DNA of 46,643 nucleotides, taken from the NCBI GenBank assembly GCA_011620585.1, contig WOYV01000111.1, forward strand, positions 34,901 to 81,543, in the 5' to 3' direction. Under the pieces are notes generated by a model. The model saw only the letters and a program-made list of their open reading frames with translations, was not told the DNA's origin and searched no databases. Positions 15,732-23,653 of the stretch are shown here, one piece after another. A program made the position numbers and the translations under genes. Numbering within the stretch: position 1 is the stretch's first letter; every line of letters begins with the position of its first letter. Source of the stretch: Draconibacterium sp. GTDB taxonomy: Bacteria > Bacteroidota > Bacteroidia > Bacteroidales > Prolixibacteraceae.

Positions 15732-18038
15732 TCAGCCGATGTTTTCCATCGCTTTCCCCAGTTTTTGCGATTCGGTAATGAATTGTTCCACTGTCAGTTC
15801 TCTGTGGTAAATCATCCCGTGGGTGGCGCGCAAAAGAAGCGAATCGTTTTGATAGAAAAAGTTTTTACCAAGCAGCAATTGTATTTGTTTATGCTGTTCC
15901 ACCCAAACACGTTGTGTTAAATCACTGAATTTGCCATCAAGCTGATAACTCGGAAACGAAGCATTTACCTGGGTTATGTAACATTCGGAAAACGATTTGT
16001 CGAGCGTAGCCAGAGCGTTCAGCGAAACCGGAACGATCACTTCCACATCCCAGGGATTGTAGCGGAACCAAACATTTCGGTAGCCCACAATCCGTAAATT
16101 ACTGAGGTCCTCTTCCTTGCTCCATTCTTCCACCGCTTTGGCAATGGCCATCAGTGCCTTGTAATGTGTGTCGGGGCCGCTTCCCTGCGGGTCCATGGCC
16201 AGACTGATTACCGAAGGTTTGTATTTCCTGAAATCGTTCAGAATTGGCAGAATATCGTTGTCGTAGTTCGACTCGCCCGAGTAAAATCCAAGACGGAGGT
16301 GGTGCACATTTTTTACCATTATTCCGTAGTGCGCCCACACCAGTTCTTCCTCGAACTCGCGGATCATTCCCTTCAGTTTTTGAATTTTTGGCGGATTTTT
16401 ACCTCCGTCGTAACTGTTCCGCAAAACAGAAAGTATCTCGAAGATCACTTCCCGCAGTTCATCCTGGTTTTTAATTTCCCAGATTGTTACCAGCGCACGT
16501 ACCACACGGTGGCTTACTCCGCGGAGCTTTTCTTCGTTACTTTGTGCTGCAATGCTGTCGAGGTAGTGGTAAATATCCTTATCCCATTTGTATTTGTACC
16601 CGTCCTTAAAAAAATCGGGGAAACTTATCATCTCTATTTTTCCCTGGTTGATTAGGTCTTTGGTATGGATAAGCGTATCGTATAAAAAGCTGTTGGTAAC
16701 TGCGGTGTACCCCGAAGTAAGAACCGAAAAATGGAGCTCGTTGCTGGCGTCGCGCGACTGACGGTTGGTAGCCGGCATTATTCCAAGCATAATGTCGTCG
16801 TGATGTGGGCCGGTGTGGTAATACACCTGGTTCTTTTCGCGTTCCATCCCTTTTTGCAACTTGGCTTTTATTGAATCGATTACCGACTGCACCGTTTTCT
16901 CGTCCAGGTTTGGGATCATGCTGCAATACTTGTCCTGTTTCAGGTCGTTGAGGTCGAGTTTCGAGCCAAATTTGTTAATCTTTTTGCACAGTTCCATTAC
17001 AGCACGCTCGGTTTTTTGGTGATTCCATGGCGAGCAGGTGTAGTAGCAGTCAATGGCATCGTCGAGTTTTACAGCCGCACCTTCGGTTAGATAAAACCGG
17101 GCACCGCTAAGTTTTTGCAGTGAAGTGGCCGGGAATTTCACCGTGGCTTCATTTTCCAGTGAGTTTTTGATCACCTCTGCAATGGCCTCGCCGGCAGCAT
17201 AAATAATGGCTTTGTTGTTGGGGTTTACACGAAGTGTTCCCAATCCTATTGTGATAACCAGGCGGTTCCGCGAAACTTCAATTCCTCCCAAATCAATAGC
17301 AGTCATGGCCTGGGTTTCGAAGTTGGTTTCTGTTAATCGGGTGGAAGAAAAATGATCCGATCCACGGGTGTTAAATGCAATGTGTCCGTCAGGACCGATC
17401 CCGCTCAGGAAAAAGCCAATTCCGCCCTTTTCGCGAATTTGGTTTTCGTAACCTGTACACCAGTCATCGATTTTGAAGATTGATTGTTTTTGCAGTTGCT
17501 CCAACGGTGTTTTTGCTTCGCGATAACGTAACGACAAATCGATTTTAAAATCAGGGAATATCTCGGTAAACGGCCTTTCTTCCGCGAGTTTAATCTCGTC
17601 GGAATTAATCAGCAGCGCCTTTTCTTTGTTTAGTCCAAAACCATTGATATAGTTTTCGACCGCATAGTGATAAAGACTATTGTGTTGCTTAGGGTCGATC
17701 GGATAAAACTCGCCCATTTGTACAAAGGTAAGCTCGCTCAGGCTCGGCTTTTTTACCACTGCCAAGCCATAATTTTCGCGAAGTTCCTTTCCTTTTTTAG
17801 TGTCCCAGTTGTTTAATAGAAAATGTGTGTATTGCTGAAAATACTGGGCTGTTTTTCCAATCGGCAGGCTTACCACTCCCTGTGGATTTTCGCTAAGCCA
17901 TTCTAAAAAACTCAGCGCCGATAGCAATCCCAGTTTTGGGAAGCTATCGGAAGCGATATAGGGGATTTTCGTAGTAATTTGGTTTAATTGCGTTTCAGCC
18001 AAAAAGGCTTTTTCAACGTTCGAAAATTGGTGCTTCAT
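15732..18038 (-). CDS. NagB-like/PIG-L (LmbE) deacetylase fusion protein
   Basis: 768 residues. The N-terminal about 330 residues follow the NagB fold (GIGPDGHIAFNTRGSDHFSST is clear), but two active-site blocks differ: the phosphate loop reads SLPIGKTAQYF, and the block usually written MDEF/MDEY reads QMGEFYPI with Gly109 in place of the catalytic Asp. The C-terminal part, from about residue 415, is a PIG-L/LmbE-type domain with the metal motif HHDD (HTGPHHDDIMLG). Such fusions are known in Bacteroidota and annotated as glucosamine-6-phosphate deaminase-like. Here deaminase activity is doubtful and the PIG-L domain suggests N-acetyl-sugar deacetylation, which would supply substrate for NagB. 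It is 3 bases downstream of the ROK regulator and 35 bases upstream of nagB. Confidence 0.85.
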   Translation of the reverse strand: MKHQFSNVEKAFLAETQLNQITTKIPYIASDSFPKLGLLSALSFLEWLSENPQGVVSLPIGKTAQYFQQYTHFLLNNWDTKKGKELRENYGLAVVKKPSLSELTFVQMGEFYPIDPKQHNSLYHYAVENYINGFGLNKEKALLINSDEIKLAEERPFTEIFPDFKIDLSLRYREAKTPLEQLQKQSIFKIDDWCTGYENQIREKGGIGFFLSGIGPDGHIAFNTRGSDHFSSTRLTETNFETQAMTAIDLGGIEVSRNRLVITIGLGTLRVNPNNKAIIYAAGEAIAEVIKNSLENEATVKFPATSLQKLSGARFYLTEGAAVKLDDAIDCYYTCSPWNHQKTERAVMELCKKINKFGSKLDLNDLKQDKYCSMIPNLDEKTVQSVIDSIKAKLQKGMEREKNQVYYHTGPHHDDIMLGIMPATNRQSRDASNELHFSVLTSGYTAVTNSFLYDTLIHTKDLINQGKIEMISFPDFFKDGYKYKWDKDIYHYLDSIAAQSNEEKLRGVSHRVVRALVTIWEIKNQDELREVIFEILSVLRNSYDGGKNPPKIQKLKGMIREFEEELVWAHYGIMVKNVHHLRLGFYSGESNYDNDILPILNDFRKYKPSVISLAMDPQGSGPDTHYKALMAIAKAVEEWSKEEDLSNLRIVGYRNVWFRYNPWDVEVIVPVSLNALATLDKSFSECYITQVNASFPSYQLDGKFSDLTQRVWVEQHKQIQLLLGKNFFYQNDSLLLRATHGMIYHRELTVEQFITESQKLGKAMENIG

Positions 18039-18041
18039 ATA

Positions 18042-19256
18042 CTATTTTGATATTTGTTCGAGTGCATAGGCGGCAGCGCCCATGGTTCCGGCTTTCGACC
18101 CGAGTTCAGAGAATACAATCTCTGTATCGTTACTGATGTCGCGGTTGCTGAAAGTGTGAATAGCTTGCTGAATCGGGGCCAGAATAAATTGACTGGCCAC
18201 AGCCACCTGCCCGCTGAGAATGATTAGTTCGGGATTGAAAATCTGGATCAGGAAAGCAATGCCTTGGCCAAGCCATTTCCCAACCTCGGAAAAAAGTGAG
18301 ATGGCAAACTGGTCGCCGGCATTCGCAGCTTGTATTACCACCGAGATATCAATTTTGTCTAAATCGTTTTGCACCAGCTCGCTGATCAGCGAAGAACTTC
18401 CTTTTTGTATGGCTTCGCGAGCCTGGCGTGCAATTGCTTTTGCCGAAACCACCGTTTCGAGGCAGCCTTGCTTTCCGCAAACACACAAGGGGCCGTTGTT
18501 TACGATTGGGATGTGACCAAATTCGCCTGAGTAACCCGATTTCCCTGAGTACAATTTCCCGTTAACAATAATTCCCAACCCCAAGCCCCAATCGACCTGA
18601 AGCATAAGTACGTTCTTTTTGTTTTTTGCAAGCCCAAAATGTTGCTCGGCGAAGGTCCTTACTTTGGTATCGTGGTTAAAATACACTGGTATTCCAAAAA
18701 TCTTTCGCAACTCGGTGAAAAGATTCACTCCTCCAGGGAAGTAGGTTTTATTGGTTCCTTCTTTAATATTATTGAGGCCCGGAAGTTCAATCCCGGCAAC
18801 CAGGATTCTTTCGCGAGAGATATTGCTGTCGCGTACCACTTCTTCCAGTTTTTCGTTAACCTGTTTAAAAATGGCCAGGTCGTTTCCCATTTTTATAGGG
18901 AAATAATGTGGCCCGCTAACTTGTTGATTGTTACTGTTAAAAATAGAAATTATGGTGCGGGTAATATTGATGGTAATTCCAACTACATAAAATCCGTCTT
19001 CTACCAAACCATAAATATTGGGTCGTCTTCCGCCGCTTGAATCGCCACGACCTAGTTCGTTAACCAGGTTTTCGTCGATTAGTTCAATCAGCAAACTGTT
19101 GATTTTTGGGGTACTTAGGTTGATTTGCCTGGCCAACTCCGAATTGGAAAGCGGGCCGTTAAAATAAATCGAACGCAGGATGTGTTTCTTGTGAGCAATC
19201 TTTTTTTGTTCGACTGCCTGGCTTTGGTTCACCGGATTTTTAAATAATTTCTCCAT
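18042..19256 (-). CDS. ROK-family transcriptional regulator (NagC-like)
   Basis: 404 residues from the ATG at 19256 (MEKLFKN). A longer frame to 19298 would need a TTG start and is less likely. An N-terminal winged HTH (about residues 15-75: LRSIYFNGPLSNSELARQI, then STPKINSLLIELI) is followed by a ROK sugar-binding domain with GHIPIVNNGPLCVCGKQGCLE, the intact three-cysteine zinc motif, and GLGLGIIVNGKLY. Regulators of this type repress amino-sugar genes and release DNA when bound to a sugar phosphate. It heads the operon with the fusion protein and nagB, so it probably controls its own operon. Confidence 0.92.
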   Translation of the reverse strand: MEKLFKNPVNQSQAVEQKKIAHKKHILRSIYFNGPLSNSELARQINLSTPKINSLLIELIDENLVNELGRGDSSGGRRPNIYGLVEDGFYVVGITINITRTIISIFNSNNQQVSGPHYFPIKMGNDLAIFKQVNEKLEEVVRDSNISRERILVAGIELPGLNNIKEGTNKTYFPGGVNLFTELRKIFGIPVYFNHDTKVRTFAEQHFGLAKNKKNVLMLQVDWGLGLGIIVNGKLYSGKSGYSGEFGHIPIVNNGPLCVCGKQGCLETVVSAKAIARQAREAIQKGSSSLISELVQNDLDKIDISVVIQAANAGDQFAISLFSEVGKWLGQGIAFLIQIFNPELIILSGQVAVASQFILAPIQQAIHTFSNRDISNDTEIVFSELGSKAGTMGAAAYALEQISK

Positions 19257-19453
19257 AATGGTTTCGACAAAAATCTGAATAAAATCTGCAATGAGCAAGA
19301 ATCTTTTTAAAAAATTTAAGAATCAAGCTGTATTTCTTTTAAAATTAACCATTGATTTACAATTCATAAAAAATTAATGCTAAATTTTTTTTAAGTTGTG
19401 GATTTTGAAAGATATTTAAACTCTGAATTCGCTGACTTATAAATAATGTTACA

Positions 19454-20563
19454 ATGAACCACAAGAGGATACTATCGCTTTTTCTCATTTACTTTTTCAG
19501 TCTGTCGGGTTATGCGCAATCGCGTAAAATCATCAGTTTACCCGATATCGAAGGCTATAAAACCCTGAAATGCGATTTTCATTTGCATACTGTTTTTTCA
19601 GACGGAACGGTTTGGCCAACGGTACGTGTTGAGGAAGCCTGGGGTGAAGGGTTGGACGCCATCGCAATTACCGATCACATTGAATACCGGCCTCATTCGA
19701 AAGATGTTGTTGCGGATCATAACCGCTCGTTTGAAATTGCCAGTCCCCTGGCCCGCGAACTCGATATTTTATTAGTCAGGGGTGCCGAAATTACCCGGAA
19801 CATGCCGCCCGGACATATTAACGCCTTGTTTATTAAAAATGCCAATTTGCTCGATCGCGAAGATGTGATGGATGCACTGAAAGAAGCACGCGATCAGGGT
19901 GCGTTCCTGGTGTGGAACCATCCCGGATGGAAAGCCCAGCAACCCGATTCGACCGTTTGGTTTGAAGAACACAGCCAGTTACTTGCCAACAACCTGTTGC
20001 AGGGAATTGAAGTATACAACAGCAACAAATATTACCCTGAAGCTTTGGCCTGGGCAAATGAAAAAAAACTGGCCATGTTTGCCAACTCCGATGTACACGG
20101 CCCAATGAACGTTTGCGAAGGACACCGTCCGATGACGCTGGTTTTTGCTAAAAGCCGCACGGAAGGTGGAATTAAAGAAGCTCTTTTTGCCCGTAGAACG
20201 GTAGTTTATTTCGATAATACACTCATGGGAAAATCATCGCTGCTTGAACCCTTTTTTCATGCGTCGTTAAAATACGACAAGGCTGCGCTGAAGATGGCAA
20301 ACGGAGTGAACAAGCCGGTAAAAATCACTAACCAATCTGATATCGGGTATGAACTCGAACTGGTACAACCGGGTGTTGGTGTTGATGCGCCCGAATCGAT
20401 TGTTTTGAAAGCCCACCATGTTACGGTTTTTAATCTGGGGGGAAATTCAGACGAAATTGCGGGAATGAAGGAGATCAATTTATATTATGCCGTAAAAAAT
20501 GTGTTTACTGCACCCGGCGAAAACCTGTTGGTAACGCTCAGCTTTTTAAACAGGCAACCATAA
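19454..20563 (+). CDS. Secreted PHP-domain metal-dependent phosphoesterase
   Basis: 369 residues. A signal peptide ends near SGYAQ. The PHP metal-binding motifs are in order: FHLHTVFSDG (about 38-47), ITDHIEY, GAEITR, HINALF, WNHPGW and NSDVHG. This makes it an exported trinuclear-metal phosphoesterase. Related exported Bacteroidota proteins are annotated as phosphodiesterases; the substrate is not readable. The C-terminal 90 residues form a separate beta-rich part. It lies 16 bases upstream of the reductase gene and may be co-transcribed. Confidence 0.85.
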   Translation: MNHKRILSLFLIYFFSLSGYAQSRKIISLPDIEGYKTLKCDFHLHTVFSDGTVWPTVRVEEAWGEGLDAIAITDHIEYRPHSKDVVADHNRSFEIASPLARELDILLVRGAEITRNMPPGHINALFIKNANLLDREDVMDALKEARDQGAFLVWNHPGWKAQQPDSTVWFEEHSQLLANNLLQGIEVYNSNKYYPEALAWANEKKLAMFANSDVHGPMNVCEGHRPMTLVFAKSRTEGGIKEALFARRTVVYFDNTLMGKSSLLEPFFHASLKYDKAALKMANGVNKPVKITNQSDIGYELELVQPGVGVDAPESIVLKAHHVTVFNLGGNSDEIAGMKEINLYYAVKNVFTAPGENLLVTLSFLNRQP

Positions 20564-20578
20564 AACGAGTACGGCTGA

Positions 20579-21247
20579 ATGGCAAAAATAACCCAAAAAG
20601 AACCTCCGCTTTTTAAACAGATTGTTACCAATAACGAAGAAATATCGCCAGGTGTACATGTAATTTCGTTTGCGCGAAATTTTGATTTTGTGCCGGGACA
20701 GGTTGTGAAAATTGGGATCGATACCAAACACCCACCCCGTATTTACAGTATTTGCAGCGGAAATCACGAAGAGGAGGCACGAATACTTTTCAATATAAAG
20801 GAAGACGGTTTTCTTACCCCCAAAATGGCGGCAATGATTCCGGGAGATTCAATACTGGTTTCGGCGCCTTACGGAAGTTTTTTGGGAACAAAGGAACCGT
20901 CATGGTGGATTGCTGCCGGAACCGGAATTGCGCCTTTTTACAGTATGTTCCAATCGGGTTTGGGCGATCACAAAAGGCTGGTTCACGGCGCTGCCTATCT
21001 TAATCAGTTTTATTTCGAAGATGAATTAGCCTGGGCTTTAGGCGATAATTATGTGCGTTGCTGCTCGCGCGAACCGTCGTGCGATGTGTTTCCCGGCCGG
21101 GTTACTGATTACCTCTCGGGATTGGAAAGTTTGCCCGCAGTAAAATATTATCTCTGTGGAAAAGCGCTGATGGTAGTGGAGGTTCGCGATTTACTCATCG
21201 AAAAAGGAGTTCCGTACGAAAATATTCTGGCCGAGATTTATTTTTGA
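20579..21247 (+). CDS. Ferredoxin-NADP reductase-like flavoprotein
   Basis: 222 residues. An FAD-binding beta-barrel carries the RxYS motif (RIYSICSG, about 45-52), and an NAD(P)-binding part has AAGTGIAPFYSMF and the C-terminal YLCGKALMVVEVRD. The layout matches the FNR superfamily, which moves electrons between NAD(P)H and an iron-sulfur or flavin partner. No iron-sulfur cysteine set is present, so it is a single-domain reductase. It starts 16 bases after the PHP gene; the biological link between the two is unclear. Confidence 0.85.
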   Translation: MAKITQKEPPLFKQIVTNNEEISPGVHVISFARNFDFVPGQVVKIGIDTKHPPRIYSICSGNHEEEARILFNIKEDGFLTPKMAAMIPGDSILVSAPYGSFLGTKEPSWWIAAGTGIAPFYSMFQSGLGDHKRLVHGAAYLNQFYFEDELAWALGDNYVRCCSREPSCDVFPGRVTDYLSGLESLPAVKYYLCGKALMVVEVRDLLIEKGVPYENILAEIYF

Positions 21248-21317
21248 GATTGAGCCCGGCCAAATCTGTAACTTTTTGTATTTTAGACGAACTAATAATA
21301 GAAATCACTTTAAAATT

Positions 21318-22040
21318 ATGACAATGAAAAGGACCTTATTTCTAACCGCCCTGGTACTATTTGCATTTGTTGGCATCCAGGCACAAACAATCGATCAGGT
21401 ACTCGAAAAACACTACAAAGCTACCGGACATGAAAAACTTGCTGCTGTTAAAACCTACTATGTAAAAGCAAAAATGAGTATGACGGGAATGGATATGCCC
21501 ATGACCATGACCATTCAAATGAAGAAACCAGATAAGTTCAGAATTGATATGGACGTTATGGGACAAAAGATTGAACAGGGTTACGATGGAGAATCGGGAT
21601 GGATGAGAAACCCAATGGCAGGAAGTGGAATTACTGATTTGAAAGGGGCCGAATTAAAGCAGGCGATGAATCAAGCTGATTTGGAGGGCGAATTATACAA
21701 TTATGCTAAAAAAGGGCACAGCGCCGAGCTGACCGGAAAAGTGAATGCGGATGGCAAAGAAGCTTACCGGATTAAATTTACAAACGCCGATGGCAGCGTA
21801 AAAGATTATTACTTAGATGCCAACACTTACCTGATTTCAAAAATCAAGGCCAAAGTTGAATCGATGGGCCAAACAATGGACGTTGAAACCAAAGTGCTGG
21901 AATACAAAGAAATCAACGGCATTAAAATAGGTTCGAAAATGGAAGTGGAAACTCCTATGGGAGCACAATCGATGACCTGGGAAGAAATTAAACTCGACGG
22001 ACCCATGGACGATGCAATTTTTGCCAGGCCAAAAGAATAA
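21318..22040 (+). CDS. LolA-like periplasmic protein
   Basis: 240 residues from the ATG at 21318 (a second is at 21324). The signal peptide ends near VGIQAQ. The body, with KMSMTGMDMPMTMTIQMKKPDKFRIDMD and a long half-barrel of alternating strands (DGESGWMRNP, TGKVNADGKEAYRIKF), resembles the LolA/LppX fold that carries lipids or lipoproteins through the periplasm. It is less conserved than LolA proper, so it is an outer-membrane lipoprotein-sorting-like protein of unknown cargo. A strong terminator follows. Confidence 0.7.
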   Translation: MTMKRTLFLTALVLFAFVGIQAQTIDQVLEKHYKATGHEKLAAVKTYYVKAKMSMTGMDMPMTMTIQMKKPDKFRIDMDVMGQKIEQGYDGESGWMRNPMAGSGITDLKGAELKQAMNQADLEGELYNYAKKGHSAELTGKVNADGKEAYRIKFTNADGSVKDYYLDANTYLISKIKAKVESMGQTMDVETKVLEYKEINGIKIGSKMEVETPMGAQSMTWEEIKLDGPMDDAIFARPKE

Positions 22041-22062
22041 AAACAAAAATCATATTTTCAGA

Positions 22063-22086
22063 AGGGCGGATATCCGCCCTTTTTTA
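22063..22086 (+). terminator. Terminator after the LolA-like gene
   Basis: AGGGCGGATATCCGCCCT is a perfect 18-base palindrome followed by a run of T. It lies 23 bases after the stop codon at 22040. Confidence 0.9.
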
Positions 22087-22203
22087 TTGCATTGTATTTA
22101 TTCTTCGTTTTGTTTATTTAACTATAGCTAAAACTATTTTAACTTCTGTTACAAACATATTTATTTTGCAAATCTGAAATTTGATGCATTAAAATTGAAC
22201 TAT

Positions 22204-22719
22204 ATGAAAATCAAAATTCTACTTCTTCTTTTCATCATTCTCGGTACAACATTCGCCGGGAAATCTCAAAACCCACTAAAAATTGGCCATGTAAATGTAA
22301 AAGAACTGGTTCAAACCCATCCCGATATCGATAGTATTTATGCGGTACTCGAACAGGAGACCCGTGACATGGAAGAGGTGTACGCCCAAATGGTTCAGGA
22401 GCAGCAAAGCAAGATGGACCTTTTTGAAAAAGAAAGCGCCGGTTATTCCGAAATTATGAAAAAATCGAACCAAGAAGAGCTGTTGAGTCTTTCACAAAAA
22501 ATCCAGAACTACAACCAGACTGCACAACAGCGGATAAGACAACGGAACATGGATATGATCCAGCCAATTTACGAAAGTGTGAATAAGGCGATTGAAACAG
22601 TAGCCGAAGAAAAGGGGCTCACTTATGTACTTGATGTAAGTACGGGAAACATCGCCTACATTTCGAAAAGTGCCGAAGACATTACTCCGCTTGTAAAGAA
22701 AATACTTGAGTTAAAATAA
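22204..22719 (+). CDS. Skp/OmpH-family periplasmic chaperone
   Basis: 171 residues from the ATG at 22204; the longer frame begins with TTG. The signal peptide ends near FAGKSQ. The body has KIGHVNVKELVQTHPDIDSI at the start, a long charged coiled coil (about residues 55-125), and a C-terminal strand region GLTYVLDVSTGNIAYISKSAEDITPLV. This is the OmpH/Skp layout: a tentacle-shaped chaperone that carries outer-membrane beta-barrel proteins. It stands alone between terminator and convergent gene. Confidence 0.9.
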   Translation: MKIKILLLLFIILGTTFAGKSQNPLKIGHVNVKELVQTHPDIDSIYAVLEQETRDMEEVYAQMVQEQQSKMDLFEKESAGYSEIMKKSNQEELLSLSQKIQNYNQTAQQRIRQRNMDMIQPIYESVNKAIETVAEEKGLTYVLDVSTGNIAYISKSAEDITPLVKKILELK

Positions 22720-22775
22720 AAAAGGGCACCCTCGCAAAAGAGCAACCCCAGGTTGAATGTGTAGTTATTAACGGA

Positions 22776-23213
22776 CTATTTGTTAAAAGGTAAAACCAGA
22801 TAAGTGTAAATGATGCAGCCAACGCATACTGCGAAGGCGAATTCAAGCGTGGCAAAAAACACAAGTATCCCGGCTAAAATCAGTGCGGCTATTTTTATTC
22901 CGCTCAACGACAGGATTACTACACTAAGCATCATTATAAATCCAAGACGCGCAGCAAAAATCTTAGGCGCTTTGTCGATGGCTTTATTCCCCAATCTTAA
23001 GGTGTTGGTCAACCAGTGACTGGTGTAACTTATAGGACTAAAACGCAGGTGTGTGAAGCCCCGGATATAAAAATCGGCCGTAAGGAAAATAAGAAAGAAC
23101 ACCGACTGGAATGCAAAACCCGCTATCACAAAAAGAATCCCGATTATGGCATTCAAACGGGTTACCTGCTCATTAATTTTTTCGTCCGAAATAGGACATA
23201 TCAACTGTTTCAT
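22776..23213 (-). CDS. DUF4395 membrane protein
   Basis: 145 residues with four hydrophobic segments and the conserved CVGCIIYTYL block near the C-terminus, with CP near the N-terminus (LICPISDEK). These are hallmarks of DUF4395, whose members often sit beside thiol-redox or sulfur-transfer genes. The function is unknown. The gene converges with the OmpH-like chaperone and diverges from the MprF-like gene, with a 440-base region containing a CRP-like palindrome upstream. Confidence 0.8.
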   Translation of the reverse strand: MKQLICPISDEKINEQVTRLNAIIGILFVIAGFAFQSVFFLIFLTADFYIRGFTHLRFSPISYTSHWLTNTLRLGNKAIDKAPKIFAARLGFIMMLSVVILSLSGIKIAALILAGILVFFATLEFAFAVCVGCIIYTYLVLPFNK

Positions 23214-23653
23214 TGTTTTGGCATATAAAATCGGGACAAATATAAATACAAAAACCTCTTTTAATATCAGTTGTGACCTGTGTCACATTCGATAGTTACA
23301 TTTAATTAACACAACATCATACTAAAGAAAGTATGAATATAGTTTTCAGATGCATTAATTAAACAGGTTCAAAGCATTTATCCGTCCGAACAGTGAAAAC
23401 AAAACGCCATGATTGGTTGTCATCTTCGAAGAACAAATAGTGATAAAACATAATAGAAGAGAGGAAATGATGAATCGCTGTATAAATTTATTGCAGAATT
23501 TGTTGAAAAAACCAGTCGCATGTCTTTACAAAACCTGAGTTGATCGTAATTTTAGCGTTACATTTGATACAAACCACATACTTTATCCTTGTGTGGAAAA
23601 CAAAACGTGTTTTGAATTTGTGAAATTGGGCCCAGCATGCAGCAGTTCTTAAT
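23214..23653. other. 440-base divergent regulatory region
   Basis: No convincing gene. It separates the divergent DUF4395 and MprF-like genes and holds a CRP-type palindrome (23272-23287) and a second inverted repeat CATACT-N6-AGTATG at 23318-23335. The right half has several short AT-rich frames that look accidental. Confidence 0.6.
23272..23287. promoter_or_regulatory. CRP/FNR-family binding site candidate
   Basis: TGTGA-CCTGTG-TCACA has perfect 5-base half-sites at the standard six-base spacing for CRP-type regulators. It lies 59 bases upstream of the DUF4395 start and 367 bases upstream of the MprF-like start, so it probably acts on DUF4395. It could be chance, but perfect matches are rare. 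Confidence 0.45.

Noticed and set aside
19257-19298. N-terminal extension of the ROK regulator to 19298
   Set aside because: It needs a TTG start and adds residues not typical of the family; the ATG at 19256 fits better.
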